Source: CAYYFX01 sp964571855
GTDB lineage: Bacteria > ARS69
Length of the DNA: 64,000 bases
Assembly (NCBI GenBank): GCA_964571855.1
Contig: CAZNDO010000002.1
Location: forward strand, 558,001-622,000
Reading direction: 5' to 3'
The position numbers and the translations under genes are program-made. A model generated the notes under the pieces. It saw only the letters and a program-made list of their open reading frames with translations, was not told the origin of the DNA and ran no database searches. Below are positions 17,079 to 24,951 of the stretch, one piece after another. The stretch's first letter is position 1. Every line of letters begins with the position of its first letter.

Positions 17079-17413
17079 AACGGCTTGCCGGTCTTCCGCG
17101 GGCGACGCCGCATCGCCTCGACGCGTTGCTTCAGCTCCGGCTCCGCGTCCGTGAGCCGCGAGAGCAGGGCCGCAAGCTCCGTGCGGGCGAAGTACCGCGG
17201 ATCAAGCCGGAACAACCGGGTGCGACCTGCAGCGCGCGCGGCCACGAGACCGTCGGCCTCGAGGCTGCGGAGCGCGCGTTGGACACCGGACAGCGGGATC
17301 TCCAGCAAGCGCGCCAGCTCCCGTGCGTACCCCTCCTCGAGCAGACGGAGGGCGAGCAGGACCGAGGTCCTGGCGGCGTTCCCGAACGGGCTGGTTCTGG
17401 ACTTGACCTTCAT
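17075..17413 (-). CDS. Winged-helix transcriptional regulator, probable antitoxin/repressor of the NTase pair
   Basis: A 112-residue ArsR/MarR-like winged helix: FGNAARTSVLLALRLLEEGYARELARLLEIPLSGVQRALRSLEADGLV, wing VAARAAGRTRLFRLDPRYF, then an acidic-basic tail. It starts with the ATG at 17413, directly abutting a perfect 20-bp palindrome that overlaps the probable -10 box, so it very likely represses its own operon. There is no Shine-Dalgarno sequence and almost no room for a leader, which suggests a leaderless transcript. The 4-nt overlap with the NTase gene ties them into one operon. The antitoxin role is an inference from this layout. Confidence 0.75.
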   Translation of the reverse strand: MKVKSRTSPFGNAARTSVLLALRLLEEGYARELARLLEIPLSGVQRALRSLEADGLVAARAAGRTRLFRLDPRYFARTELAALLSRLTDAEPELKQRVEAMRRRPRKTGKPL

Positions 17414-17450
17414 ACCGGTTCATATGAACCGGTTTTGAGGTCTCTGTCAA
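17414..17450 (-). promoter_or_regulatory. Autoregulatory operator and promoter of the HTH-NTase operon
   Basis: ACCGGTTCATATGAACCGGT (17414-17433) is a perfect 20-bp palindrome touching the start codon at 17413. A consensus -35 TTGACA reads on the minus strand at 17450-17445, and a -10-like CATATG/TATGAA lies 18-20 bases downstream, inside the palindrome. A repressor bound here would block the promoter directly. Confidence 0.8.
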
Positions 17451-17495
17451 GGCCCTCGGCCTTCCGGATCCGCTGGTGGGGCTTGGGCTGGAGAG

Positions 17496-17600
17496 GGTAT
17501 CCCACGGCACGCGAAGTTCGAAGTCCGCGGGAGGGTGGATGGAGGCAGTCGAGGGACTTTGGGGGTTGCTGGAGGCCGCGTGAGGTCGCGGGCGGTAGCG
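17496..17600 (-). repeat. Dispersed repeat copy C
   Basis: GGTATCCCACGGCA, then CGCGAAGTTCGAAGTCCG (17510-17527), GGGAGGGTGGATGGAGGCAG, GGGGGTTGCTGGAGGCCGCG and TGAGGTCGCGG. It lies between the HTH-NTase operon and the secreted-protein gene 17675-18517, on the 3' side of the latter. Confidence 0.85.
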
Positions 17601-17674
17601 GGAGGCCATCAAGGCGCCATTGCCCGGACGCCGCGCGGTCGTGAGACTCGACAGACGAGGATGCGAGGCGCCGC

Positions 17675-18517
17675 CTAGAGGACGTCGAAACCGAAGCCGA
17701 TCCGCGGGTCCTCGTCGTTGATCATCCACACCGCCCCCGACGCATACGCCGGCCGGGAGTCCGGCCCCGCCACGCCGGCTGGGCGCGAGGGGACGACCGG
17801 CCTTTCAACGCCGTAGGCCTCACAGATCCAGTAGATGGCAGGATCACGGTTTGGCCCGCCGTCCACCTCCTGCGGCGGCCACTTGCACAGCATCGATCGC
17901 GGCCGCAGGACGAAGAGCCCCGCGACCTGGGGATCCAGTCCACAGCGCCCCCACACCTCTCCCAGCACCCGAGGGATCGTCATTCGAGGCCGCCGTGCGC
18001 CGAGAGGCTCGGAGCGCTCGCAGAACCCCTCGGCGCGACCGCGGATGCCCTCAGCAGGACCGACTCCCGGCGCGGGAAGGACCCAGACCGGACGCGGTTC
18101 CGTGCTCGCAAAGAGCAGCTCCCGGGTCAATTCGTCGAAGGCCAGCACAAGCTCGATCGAGGCCGCTCCCCCGCTGGATGGCTGAGCCTCCTCGACGAGC
18201 GCGCGCCGGACCGCAGCATGCCCAGTCCGCACGCGCCAGACCCGGCGTACACCATCCCCGAGCCAGCCGCGGTCGTCGACGGTCACGAGATCCACCGATG
18301 CCACGGAGACCGAGTCCATCCCGAGGAACGTCCCGGCCAGGAGCCGGAGCGTCCTCGCCGTCGCTGTATCTGCCGGCGCCACGACGACCCACTTGAGGGG
18401 TGACTCAGCCGGCCCTCGCCGTACCTCCAGGAGATCCTGACCTGCGCCCGCCGGAGGCCCGCTCATCGCCAAGGCACACCACGCGGTCGCCACCCGCCCC
18501 GACATCATGAAGCGCAC
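17675..18517 (-). CDS. Secreted hypothetical protein, parent copy of a duplicated family
   Basis: A 280-residue protein with a signal peptide (MMSGRVATAWCALAMSGPPAGAG). The GTG at 18517 is chosen because GGAGGG lies eight bases upstream. The body has no recognised domain. It has a beta-rich N-terminal half (LKWVVVAPADTATARTLRLLAG, VASVDLVTVDDRGWLGDGV), the block SSGGAASIELVLAFDELTRELLF, then a segment with Cys near WGRCGLDPQVAGL. A frameshifted, truncated copy lies at 21448-22186 and a short internally deleted copy at 19472-19607. Repeat C follows it, and D'/D lie upstream. The intact frame and signal peptide suggest it is the functional copy. Function is unknown. Confidence 0.7.
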   Translation of the reverse strand: MRFMMSGRVATAWCALAMSGPPAGAGQDLLEVRRGPAESPLKWVVVAPADTATARTLRLLAGTFLGMDSVSVASVDLVTVDDRGWLGDGVRRVWRVRTGHAAVRRALVEEAQPSSGGAASIELVLAFDELTRELLFASTEPRPVWVLPAPGVGPAEGIRGRAEGFCERSEPLGARRPRMTIPRVLGEVWGRCGLDPQVAGLFVLRPRSMLCKWPPQEVDGGPNRDPAIYWICEAYGVERPVVPSRPAGVAGPDSRPAYASGAVWMINDEDPRIGFGFDVL

Positions 18518-18570
18518 GGCAAGTGCCCTCCGTCGACCGGGTCCGGTCGCCGAGCGAGACCCTCGACTGT

Positions 18571-18780
18571 AGTCTCAATTCCACAGCACCCGAAGTCCGG
18601 AAGTCTCCGGGCCCGCGGATTTCGGTCGTTCCTCGGTTCCGGGGTTGCCGGGGGGGCGCGGGAGGTCGCAGGGGGTCGCGCGGGGTGCTGGTATCCCACA
18701 GCACTCGAAGTTCGAAATCCGCGGGAGGGTGGATCGAGGCGATCCGAGGGCTCTGGGGGCTGCTGGAGGCCGCGTGAGGG
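18571..18780 (-). repeat. Dispersed repeat copies D' and D (tandem)
   Basis: D' (18571-18688) begins CTCAATTCCACAGCACCCGAAG; D (18689-18780) begins TGGTATCCCACAGCACTCGAAG, with TTCGAAATCCGCGGGAGG, then GGGGGCTGCTGGAGGCCGCG. The pair is repeated, at about 90% identity by eye, as E'/E at 19652-19880. It lies 3' of the gene 18799-19338 and 5' of the gene 17675-18517. Confidence 0.85.
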
Positions 18781-18798
18781 CCTTCAAGAACTCCAGAC

Positions 18799-19338
18799 CT
18801 ACCTGAAGGAGGCTTTGACACCACCCCAGGATGCCTGGTCCACGGGATTGGGTCCGTCGACGCGGCAGACCAGTTCACCGTCGCTGGCGAACCCCACGGC
18901 ACTCGCCTCGATCCAGTGGTCCGCGGAGCATAGCTCTGCGGCGATGATCCCCTCCGTGGTGGACGGCACGACGCAAACCCGGCCTCCCACCCCGGTCAAG
19001 TCCTCCACGACGAGGTCCAGGACCAGGTTGTTCGAGTACCACTCGGCGCAGTCGGGGCGCCGAAGGATGACCTGGTTACCGACGCCTTCGTTCACCCAGG
19101 GCGCCACGGCCATGATGATCATCGAGTCGTAGGTCGTAGCGAGGTCGAACACGACGTGCTGGCTCGCGTTCGTGTGGAGGAAGAGGTGCACATTCAGCGT
19201 CTTGGTGCCTATCCAGGGTTCCGAGGTGGAGTCCCCGGTCTGGGCATCGGTGACGGAGAGGCCCGCCCCCTCCGGCCCGGCGTCGGCACCGATGGCCCAG
19301 GCCAAAAGCACCACGGTCGTGCTTGCCACTCTCCTCAT
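18799..19338 (-). CDS. Small secreted protein with C-terminal SWGGVKASFR tail
   Basis: A 179-residue protein. A signal peptide (MRRVASTTVVLLAWAIGADAG) leads a compact beta-rich domain (TLNVHLFLHTNASQHVVFDLAT, SMIIMAVAPWVNEGVG, LDLVVEDLTGVGGRVCVVP) with four Cys residues that could form disulphides. The end, VDQASWGGVKASFR, carries the tail motif shared with three other secreted proteins in the window. This places it in the host's export system although it sits inside the repeat-rich cassette-like region. No enzyme motif is seen; fold and ligand are unknown. Confidence 0.7.
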   Translation of the reverse strand: MRRVASTTVVLLAWAIGADAGPEGAGLSVTDAQTGDSTSEPWIGTKTLNVHLFLHTNASQHVVFDLATTYDSMIIMAVAPWVNEGVGNQVILRRPDCAEWYSNNLVLDLVVEDLTGVGGRVCVVPSTTEGIIAAELCSADHWIEASAVGFASDGELVCRVDGPNPVDQASWGGVKASFR

Positions 19339-19471
19339 CCGAACTCCCCGGGTTCTGCACGTGAGGTTGCCCGCTGTAGCCGAGTCTAGTTGGCCGTTCG
19401 CCGCGCTTCAAGCGGGTCGCGACCGGGACCAGGGGGGACCTCGACAACAGCCTCAATCCCACAGCACGCGA

Positions 19472-19607
19472 CACCATCCCCGAGCCAGCCGCGGTCGTCG
19501 ACGGTCACGAGATCCACCGATGCCACGGAGACCGAGTCCATCCCGAGGAACGTCCCGGCTAGAAGCCGGAGCGTCCTCGCCGTGGCCGTGAAGCGCACGG
19601 CAAGCAC
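19472..19607 (-). pseudogene. Internally deleted fragment of the 17675-18517 gene
   Basis: The minus-strand reading joins the start region (VRF, matching 18517-18505) in frame to TATARTLRLLAGTFLGMDS (matching about 18363-18250), so some 140 bases are lost. It then breaks off in the middle of the gene into CGCGTGCTGTGGGATTGAGG (19451-19471), the terminal part of the dispersed repeat. The upstream flank, including the D'/D-like repeats, was copied too. It is a deletion derivative, not a working gene. Confidence 0.75.
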
Positions 19608-19651
19608 CCTTCGTCGACCTGGTCCGGTCGCCGAGCGAGACCCTCAACGGT

Positions 19652-19880
19652 AGTCTCAATTCCACAGCACCCGAAGTGCGAAGTCTCCGGGGGTGCGGAT
19701 CTCGGTCGGTCCTCGGTTCCGGGGTTGCTGGGAGGTCGCGGGAGGTCGCAGGGGGTCGCGCGGGGTGTTGGTATCCCACAGCACTCGAAGTTCGAAATCC
19801 GGGGGCAGGTGGATGGAGGCTGTTGAGGGGCTCTGGGGGCTGCTGGAGGCTGCCTGAGGTCGCGGGAGGGCGCGGGAGGT
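19652..19880 (-). repeat. Dispersed repeat copies E' and E (tandem)
   Basis: E' (19652-19768) and E (19769-19880) follow the D'/D pair closely. E has TGGTATCCCACAGCACTCGAAG, GGTGGATGGAGGCTGTTGAGG and GGGGGCTGCTGGAGGCTGCC. They lie 3' of the gene 20043-20939. Confidence 0.85.
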
Positions 19881-20042
19881 CGTGCGGGGTGGCGCCCTCA
19901 CTCTGGGATCGACTTCCCTGGCCCTCGCGGACTCGTGATCGCCCTTCCTGGTGGCTCCGGTGCGCCCGGCCTCTACGCGATTTTCCAGCCTTGTCCGGCG
20001 CGAGCGGGTCGCTTGCGCGTCCGTAGAGAGGACCCATGGCGA

Positions 20043-20939
20043 CTACGGGAGTAGCGGCGCCTGTCGAGGTCGCGGAATGTGGTCCATGACCTCTGTAACC
20101 TCGTAGCACTCATTGACGAACACCCCCGCGCTGGGCTCTCGCCGTTGGCGGATTCTGAGTCTGACGCGGAGCATGTCCCCGGGAGCGATGGTGATCTCGT
20201 GCGCGAAGAAGCGCGCGTAGAACCCGTCATCGAGGACCGGAGCGGCAATACGAACTCCATGCCAGATGAACTCCCACCTACGGCGGGACTTCGCCAGGAT
20301 CGCCCTGGTGATCTGGACGTCCGTCACCTCCTCGAGTTCTCGCGTATCCGGGCCCCCAACGTTGTCGAGTTCCTGAGTAATCAGGGGGAACCGAGCTCTC
20401 GGGATCTCGACAGGAGGACGCTGCTCAGTCGGCGGGCAGAGAGCGATGGACCTCACCGACGGGTCTGACTCCGCCGCGCGAAGAGCGTCTGCGATCCCCT
20501 TACGGAATTCCGTGCCATGCTCGACTTGTGAGAGGGCTTCGTGGACGCCGCGGGGCACTACGATGCGGGTGTCGCCATGCTCGATCACAACTTCGTCTCG
20601 GCCCACGTTGACCGTGACCTGTGTGTCCGGGGCCAGTGTGTGCGCGTAGATGAAATTCGCTATCACGCCGAGAACCACGGTCCGAGCCGCGTTGGCTGAG
20701 AAGAGATTCTCCATCTCCCGATAGATGGTCCGCACGGTGGCGCGGAAGCTGCCGGAGCCTAGCGCCTCCACAACAACTTCGATCTCGTAGCCAGGATTCA
20801 AGGTCGCGTTCGCAGCCTTGGCCGCGTCCGCTATCGCGACGAGCGTACTTGCGAGCGTGTACGCGTTCACTCGCGGGAGGTCGGTTCCAAAGTGGATTAC
20901 GAGCGAGTCCTCGAGATGGCGGATCTCCACTGTGGGCAT
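20043..20939 (-). CDS. Hypothetical protein with one possible membrane helix
   Basis: A 298-residue protein, no family recognised. The N-terminus (MPTVEIRHLEDSLVIHFGTD) forms strands. Residues 70-110 carry FRATVRTIYREMENLFSANAARTVVLGVIANFIYAHTL, where VVLGVIANFIYAHTL could be a short membrane or amphipathic helix. The middle has VTVNVGRDEVVIEHGDTRIVVPRG. The C-terminal half ends in strands (WEFIWHGVRIAAPVLDDGFYARFFAHEITIAPGDMLRVRL). There is no signal peptide. Its codon use is a little less GC-rich than the host genes, fitting an acquired gene. It forms one unit of the gene-repeat array. Function is unknown. Confidence 0.65.
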   Translation of the reverse strand: MPTVEIRHLEDSLVIHFGTDLPRVNAYTLASTLVAIADAAKAANATLNPGYEIEVVVEALGSGSFRATVRTIYREMENLFSANAARTVVLGVIANFIYAHTLAPDTQVTVNVGRDEVVIEHGDTRIVVPRGVHEALSQVEHGTEFRKGIADALRAAESDPSVRSIALCPPTEQRPPVEIPRARFPLITQELDNVGGPDTRELEEVTDVQITRAILAKSRRRWEFIWHGVRIAAPVLDDGFYARFFAHEITIAPGDMLRVRLRIRQRREPSAGVFVNECYEVTEVMDHIPRPRQAPLLP

Positions 20940-21280
20940 CTATCGCCACTCCCGGGGCTGCGGCGCTGCTGGCACTCGCGAGACCTTGGTCCGCCGGACA
21001 TTGTAGAAGCGGCCCGCCTCGGCGGGTACACGAAACCCATTGGCGGTGGGCCCGGAAGAGCCGCGACGGGCCGAGATGCGCGGCCCCTTCGTCCCGCCGG
21101 TCGGAACTCACACAGGAACCACAGCCGCGCCATCGCCGGAATAGGTCGCGTAGGTCGCTGCCGCGTCGATAGTTAGCTTGATTGCGACGCCACGGTTTCG
21201 GTCTCACTCCACCGGAAGGCGGCCACTCGTGCCCCAGGTGCCCGGCTACCCCATCGTCTCATCCGGACCTCGACGTCCGC

Positions 21281-21380
21281 CTCAATCCCACAGCATTCGA
21301 AGTTCGCGGGCGGGTGGATGAGTCGTTCGCGGGTCTCTGGGGGTTGCTGTAGGCCGCGTGAGGTCGCGGGCGGTCGTGGG
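21281..21380 (-). repeat. Dispersed repeat copy F
   Basis: CTCAATCCCACAGCATTCGAAG, a shortened middle, GGGGGTTGCTGTAGGCCGCG and TGAGGTCGCGG. It lies 3' of the pseudogene 21448-22186. The bases between repeat and gene match those between copy C and its gene, so repeat and gene were duplicated together. Confidence 0.8.
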
Positions 21381-21447
21381 GGGCATCAAGTCACCATTGC
21401 CCCGACGCCGCGCCGCCGCGGGACTCGCCACCGAAGCCGCGAGGCGC

Positions 21448-22186
21448 CGGCCTGGAGGACGTCGAAACCGAAGCCGATCCGCGGGCTCTCGTCGCTGATC
21501 ATCCTCACCGCCCCCGACGCATACCCCGGCCGGGAATCCGGCCCCGCCAAGCCGGTTGGGCCCGAGTGGAAGACCGGCCTTTCGACGCCGTGGGCCTCAC
21601 AGATCCAGTAGATGGCAGGATCACAGTTTGGCCCGCCGTCGACCTCCGGCGGCGGCCACTTGCACGGCATCGATCGCGGCCGCAGGACGACGAGCCCCGC
21701 GACCTGGGGATCCAGTCCACAGCGCCCCCACACCTCTCCCAGCACCCGAGGGATCGTCATTCGAGGCCGCCGTGCGCCGAGAGGCTCGGAGCGCTCGCAG
21801 AACCCCTCGGCGCGACCGCGGATGCCCTCAGCAGGACCGACTCCCGGCGCGGGAAGGACCCAGACCGGACGCGGTTCCGTGCTCGCAAAGAGCAGCTCCC
21901 GGGTCAATTCGTCGAAGGCCAGCACAAGCTCGATCGAGGCCGCTCCCCCGCTGGATGGCTGAGCCTCCTCGACGAGCGCGCGCCGGACCGCAGCATGCCT
22001 AGTCCGCACGCGCCAGACCCGGCGTTCACCATCCCCGAGCCAGCCGCGGTCGTCGACGGTCAGGAGATCCACCGATGCCACGGAGACCGAGTCCATCCCG
22101 AGGAACGTCCCGGCTAGGAGCCGGAGCGTACTCGCTGTGGCGTATCTGCCGGCGCCACAGCGACCCACTTGATGGGCGACTCAGCC
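21448..22186 (-). pseudogene. Truncated, frameshifted copy of the 17675-18517 gene
   Basis: Nearly identical to the parent gene over about 700 bases (SSGGAASIELVLAFDELTRELLF, GLDPQVAGL and more). It has lost the signal-peptide region: similarity stops near 22186. One base is missing near 22138 (GCTGTGGCGTATCTGCC against GCCGTCGCTGTATCTGCC), which breaks the frame between SPIKWVAVAPADT and TLRLLAGT. The parental stop (TAG after FDVL) has changed to CAG, so reading would run on into the flank. It cannot give the parental product. Confidence 0.8.
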
Positions 22187-22620
22187 GCGCTCGACCTCGG
22201 CGTAGCGGAACGCGTCGTGACGCGAGTCACACACAGCCCGCCACGAGTCCGGACGAGTACGCCGGCCCCGCTCGGCGGTCGGACCCAAACATCATAGACC
22301 TCAGCCAACCCGCACGCGGCAGGCTCGACCACTGCGTCGTTTGGCCCAGAGTGCAGTCACGATACACGGCCTCAGCACGATCGCTCCCGCCTGCGCGGGC
22401 CGACGCCCAGCCGACGATCTCGGACCCCGCCACCTCCCCCGCCTCCAGCGGTCCAAGCTCCTTGAACCACCTTCCCACTTCCTCCCCCACCGGCCGCAGC
22501 CGGCCGAGCGGCGCCCGCAGCACCAACTCGGCGCTCGCCTCCGTCTCGGCCAGGAGGAGCGAGACGTCCCGGCATCGCCGAGGCCTACGCGACTCATCGA
22601 CCGGAACGAGCCCCACGTGG
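22187..22620 (-). pseudogene. Possible decayed gene upstream of the truncated duplicate
   Basis: Two adjacent frames carry protein-like sequence: DVSLLLAETEASAELVLRAP and GEEVGRWFKELGPLEAGEV in one, then AACGLAEVYDVWVRPPSGAG in the other, with the switch near 22335. The second part runs straight into the truncated duplicate. This looks like a frameshifted gene whose 3' end is fused to the duplicated piece. No family is recognised and confidence is low. Nothing is seen from 22620 to 23009. Confidence 0.3.
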
Positions 22621-23009
22621 GAACCGTGCCGCCGTGACGACGACGTCCGTTGCGACAATGCGCCATGCCGGAGTTCAACGACAGTTCGTAACCAGCCCTC
22701 ACCCCTGAGCAGCGTCAGCGATGGCGGACCGAGCACCGCCGACGGACCCGCAATCGCTCGCGTCCTCCCGAGGAGCCCTTCCGGACGGCACCGCAGCAAT
22801 CGCAAAGCTGGCGGTCCACAAGAGAGGCGCGGGCGCCGGACCTCTCCGGACCGCCTCTGCGTCCCGCCGGTCGCCAGCACACTCCGCAGCATGCATCCCT
22901 CCCGGAATGCGCAGCCTCGTTGGTTCATCGATCCGACTGCTCACGCCCGAGGTCAGCGGCCCGTTCCCCCGTATTCGACCAGGCCACGCCTACCCCCCTC
23001 CACAATCGC

Positions 23010-23110
23010 CTAGTTCCCACGGCACGCCACGTTCGAGGTCGGCGAACGGGTGGATGGACTCGCTCGTCGGTCTCTGGGGTTTGCGGAGGCCGCATGACGA
23101 CGCGGGAGGC
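23010..23110 (-). repeat. Dispersed repeat copy G
   Basis: CTAGTTCCCACGGCACGCCACG, GGTGGATGGACTCGCTCGTCGG, TCTCTGGGGTTTGCGGAGG and CCGCATGACGACGCGGGAGG. It is the most diverged full copy, last in the array, and shares TCGTCGGTCTC with copy A. Confidence 0.7.
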
Positions 23111-23277
23111 GCGTGGAGGCGGCAGCGACTCCGCAACCTCCCGCCGAGCTCTCGCTACCTTGTCCACGACCACGGCCCGCACCCGTCGCGCGTGCAGTCC
23201 CTTGACGCCGTCGCGTCGCCGTCACTACAATCGCTTTCGTTCCACCTTCTTGCTGTCCCCTGTGCCTCGGGAATCCT

Positions 23278-24951
23278 ATGTCACCCGTCGCTCGCACTAC
23301 TCCGCCACGTCTCCTCTCACGCCTCCTCCTCACACCGTACGGTCACAGGCTTTGCACGCCTTCGGCCAGCTTCTGGATCGCCTGCGCTCGCCTCATCGTC
23401 TTCACCATGGCCATGGCCGAGGGCGTTTCGTGGGCGTATCTCGGCTCCTTCTTCGGTACCGGCACGGCAAGCCTCCTCGCCGCTTCGTTTTCCGGTGCAT
23501 CTGTCTTTCTCCTCGTCTGGGTTGTCGACGCCTCCCTGGTCACACTAGATACCGCCCCGCCGCTCTTCGAGCGCGTACCAGTGACTGAGCGTCCATGGTC
23601 CGACAGACATCGTCTCCGACAGTGGGCTGGGATCGCTACGCGTCTTGTTATTGTGGTAGCGTCGCTAACGATTTCCGCCCCATTTCTCGCACAGATCGTC
23701 TTCCACAAAGACGTGTCGTCCTACATCGCCGAGACCAATAGGCGCCAGGTCGCGGCCCGGCGACAGGAGGTCCTCGCCCCACTCAACAGTCGTCTGGCCG
23801 CTCTTGACTCGCGCCAGCGCGAACTTCGCGACCTCCAGATAGCCGAGGTCGCAGGAGTTGGTCCTTCTGGACGCTACGGGCGAGGTCCCGCCCTGGAGAC
23901 GCTTGAGGCGCAGCTGATGGCGCTTGACATGTCCCTTCTCCTCGCCAGGTCCGAGCGCGACAGTACCGCTGCCGCCTACGACAGTCTAAGCACAGACGCT
24001 CTGGCCTCTATTCATGGTGTCGCGTTCCTTGGCGATGGTCTCCAGACTCGCGGCGTGGTGCTTCAACGCTTGATGGCCGACCCCGCCTATGGCACAGCTG
24101 AGCTCGCCATTCGTGCCTTCCTTCTCTTCCTGTTCCTCGCGCTTGTCATTCTGAAGCTGTTTCAGCCTCGCGGTGTACGGATCTACTTCAACGAGCAGCT
24201 CCAGGATCTCTATTCTCAGTATCGGCGCGGCGCATTTGACAAGTACCTACGCTCCATGGAGCGTTCTACCGGCTCGTCTCCATTTAAGCCACTTCGGTTC
24301 GAGGATTGGTGCTTGAACACCTACCAGGCTATCCGGGAGCAGGACTTCCGCGCGCGGGAGCGGAGCGCCGCCATCGCCGCCCATACGGGGACGATCGACC
24401 AACTCACCGACGTGTCTCGCTCCGCCGAGAGTGAACTCGCCGCGCTCTCCGTCAGGCACGACGACTTGACTCGGCGCCTCATCGAGACCGAACGACAGCG
24501 CGGCCTGTCCGCTGCTGATGTCGCGGTCGACGAGCGGCAACAGGCCGAGGAGGAGCAGGGCCTCGCGCGGCTCAAGAGAGAGATTGAGTCCGGCACCGTT
24601 GGTGGTCGCAATCTTGCTGAGGCACTCGCCATGCGCAGCAAGATGCAAGATGCGATTGCCCGGCGCGCCGCGCGCATCTCAGCCCAACGCGCCGCAGCCG
24701 AGGCGGAGCGCAGACGACTGGATGCCCTCCTTCAGGAATCCGACACGGTTAGCGCGCAGATCACGGACAGGGAGCGCGTCGTTGCTGACATCTCACAGAG
24801 GCTCGCCGCAGAGCGGCTGGCGTTCGCGTCCGAGTCGAGCCGCGGCGGAAGCCCGCGCTCCACTCGTGAGGCGGCACCTGGTGACAACCTTCCCAACGGA
24901 ACTGAACGGGAGCGTCAGCCACGCCTAGAGAGGGACCCCAGAACCCTATGA
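23278..24951 (+). CDS. DUF4407-like membrane protein with long coiled coil
   Basis: The product has 557 residues. N-terminal hydrophobic helices (FTMAMAEGVSWAYLGSFFG, AASFSGASVFLLVWVVDAS, RLVIVVASLTISAPFLAQIV) and a fourth near 285-300 (AIRAFLLFLFLALVILKLF) frame two cytoplasmic or periplasmic coiled coils. The C-terminal one (350-520) is rich in Glu, Arg, Ala and Gln. This arrangement and the SFFGTGTASLLAASFSG region match the DUF4407 family, which is often found beside mobile or defence genes but has no proven role. The start could instead be the ATG at 23407. The gene borders the repeat array on its left and the defence genes on its right. Confidence 0.7.
   Translation: MSPVARTTPPRLLSRLLLTPYGHRLCTPSASFWIACARLIVFTMAMAEGVSWAYLGSFFGTGTASLLAASFSGASVFLLVWVVDASLVTLDTAPPLFERVPVTERPWSDRHRLRQWAGIATRLVIVVASLTISAPFLAQIVFHKDVSSYIAETNRRQVAARRQEVLAPLNSRLAALDSRQRELRDLQIAEVAGVGPSGRYGRGPALETLEAQLMALDMSLLLARSERDSTAAAYDSLSTDALASIHGVAFLGDGLQTRGVVLQRLMADPAYGTAELAIRAFLLFLFLALVILKLFQPRGVRIYFNEQLQDLYSQYRRGAFDKYLRSMERSTGSSPFKPLRFEDWCLNTYQAIREQDFRARERSAAIAAHTGTIDQLTDVSRSAESELAALSVRHDDLTRRLIETERQRGLSAADVAVDERQQAEEEQGLARLKREIESGTVGGRNLAEALAMRSKMQDAIARRAARISAQRAAAEAERRRLDALLQESDTVSAQITDRERVVADISQRLAAERLAFASESSRGGSPRSTREAAPGDNLPNGTERERQPRLERDPRTL

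Noticed and set aside
20500..21207. Second gene upstream of 20043-20939
   Set aside because: The frame is Arg-rich and overlaps the better-supported gene in another frame; no start signal was seen.
13930..23110. Canonical integron with attC sites
   Set aside because: The repeats lack GTTRRRY/RYYYAAC cores and convincing foldback symmetry, and no intI gene is present. Only a cassette-like layout is claimed.
13930..23110. CRISPR array
   Set aside because: Repeats are about 100 bp, imperfect and separated by genes of variable length; no regular short spacers and no cas genes.
13930..23110. Insertion sequence or MITE
   Set aside because: No transposase and no clear terminal inverted repeats or target duplications at the repeat ends.
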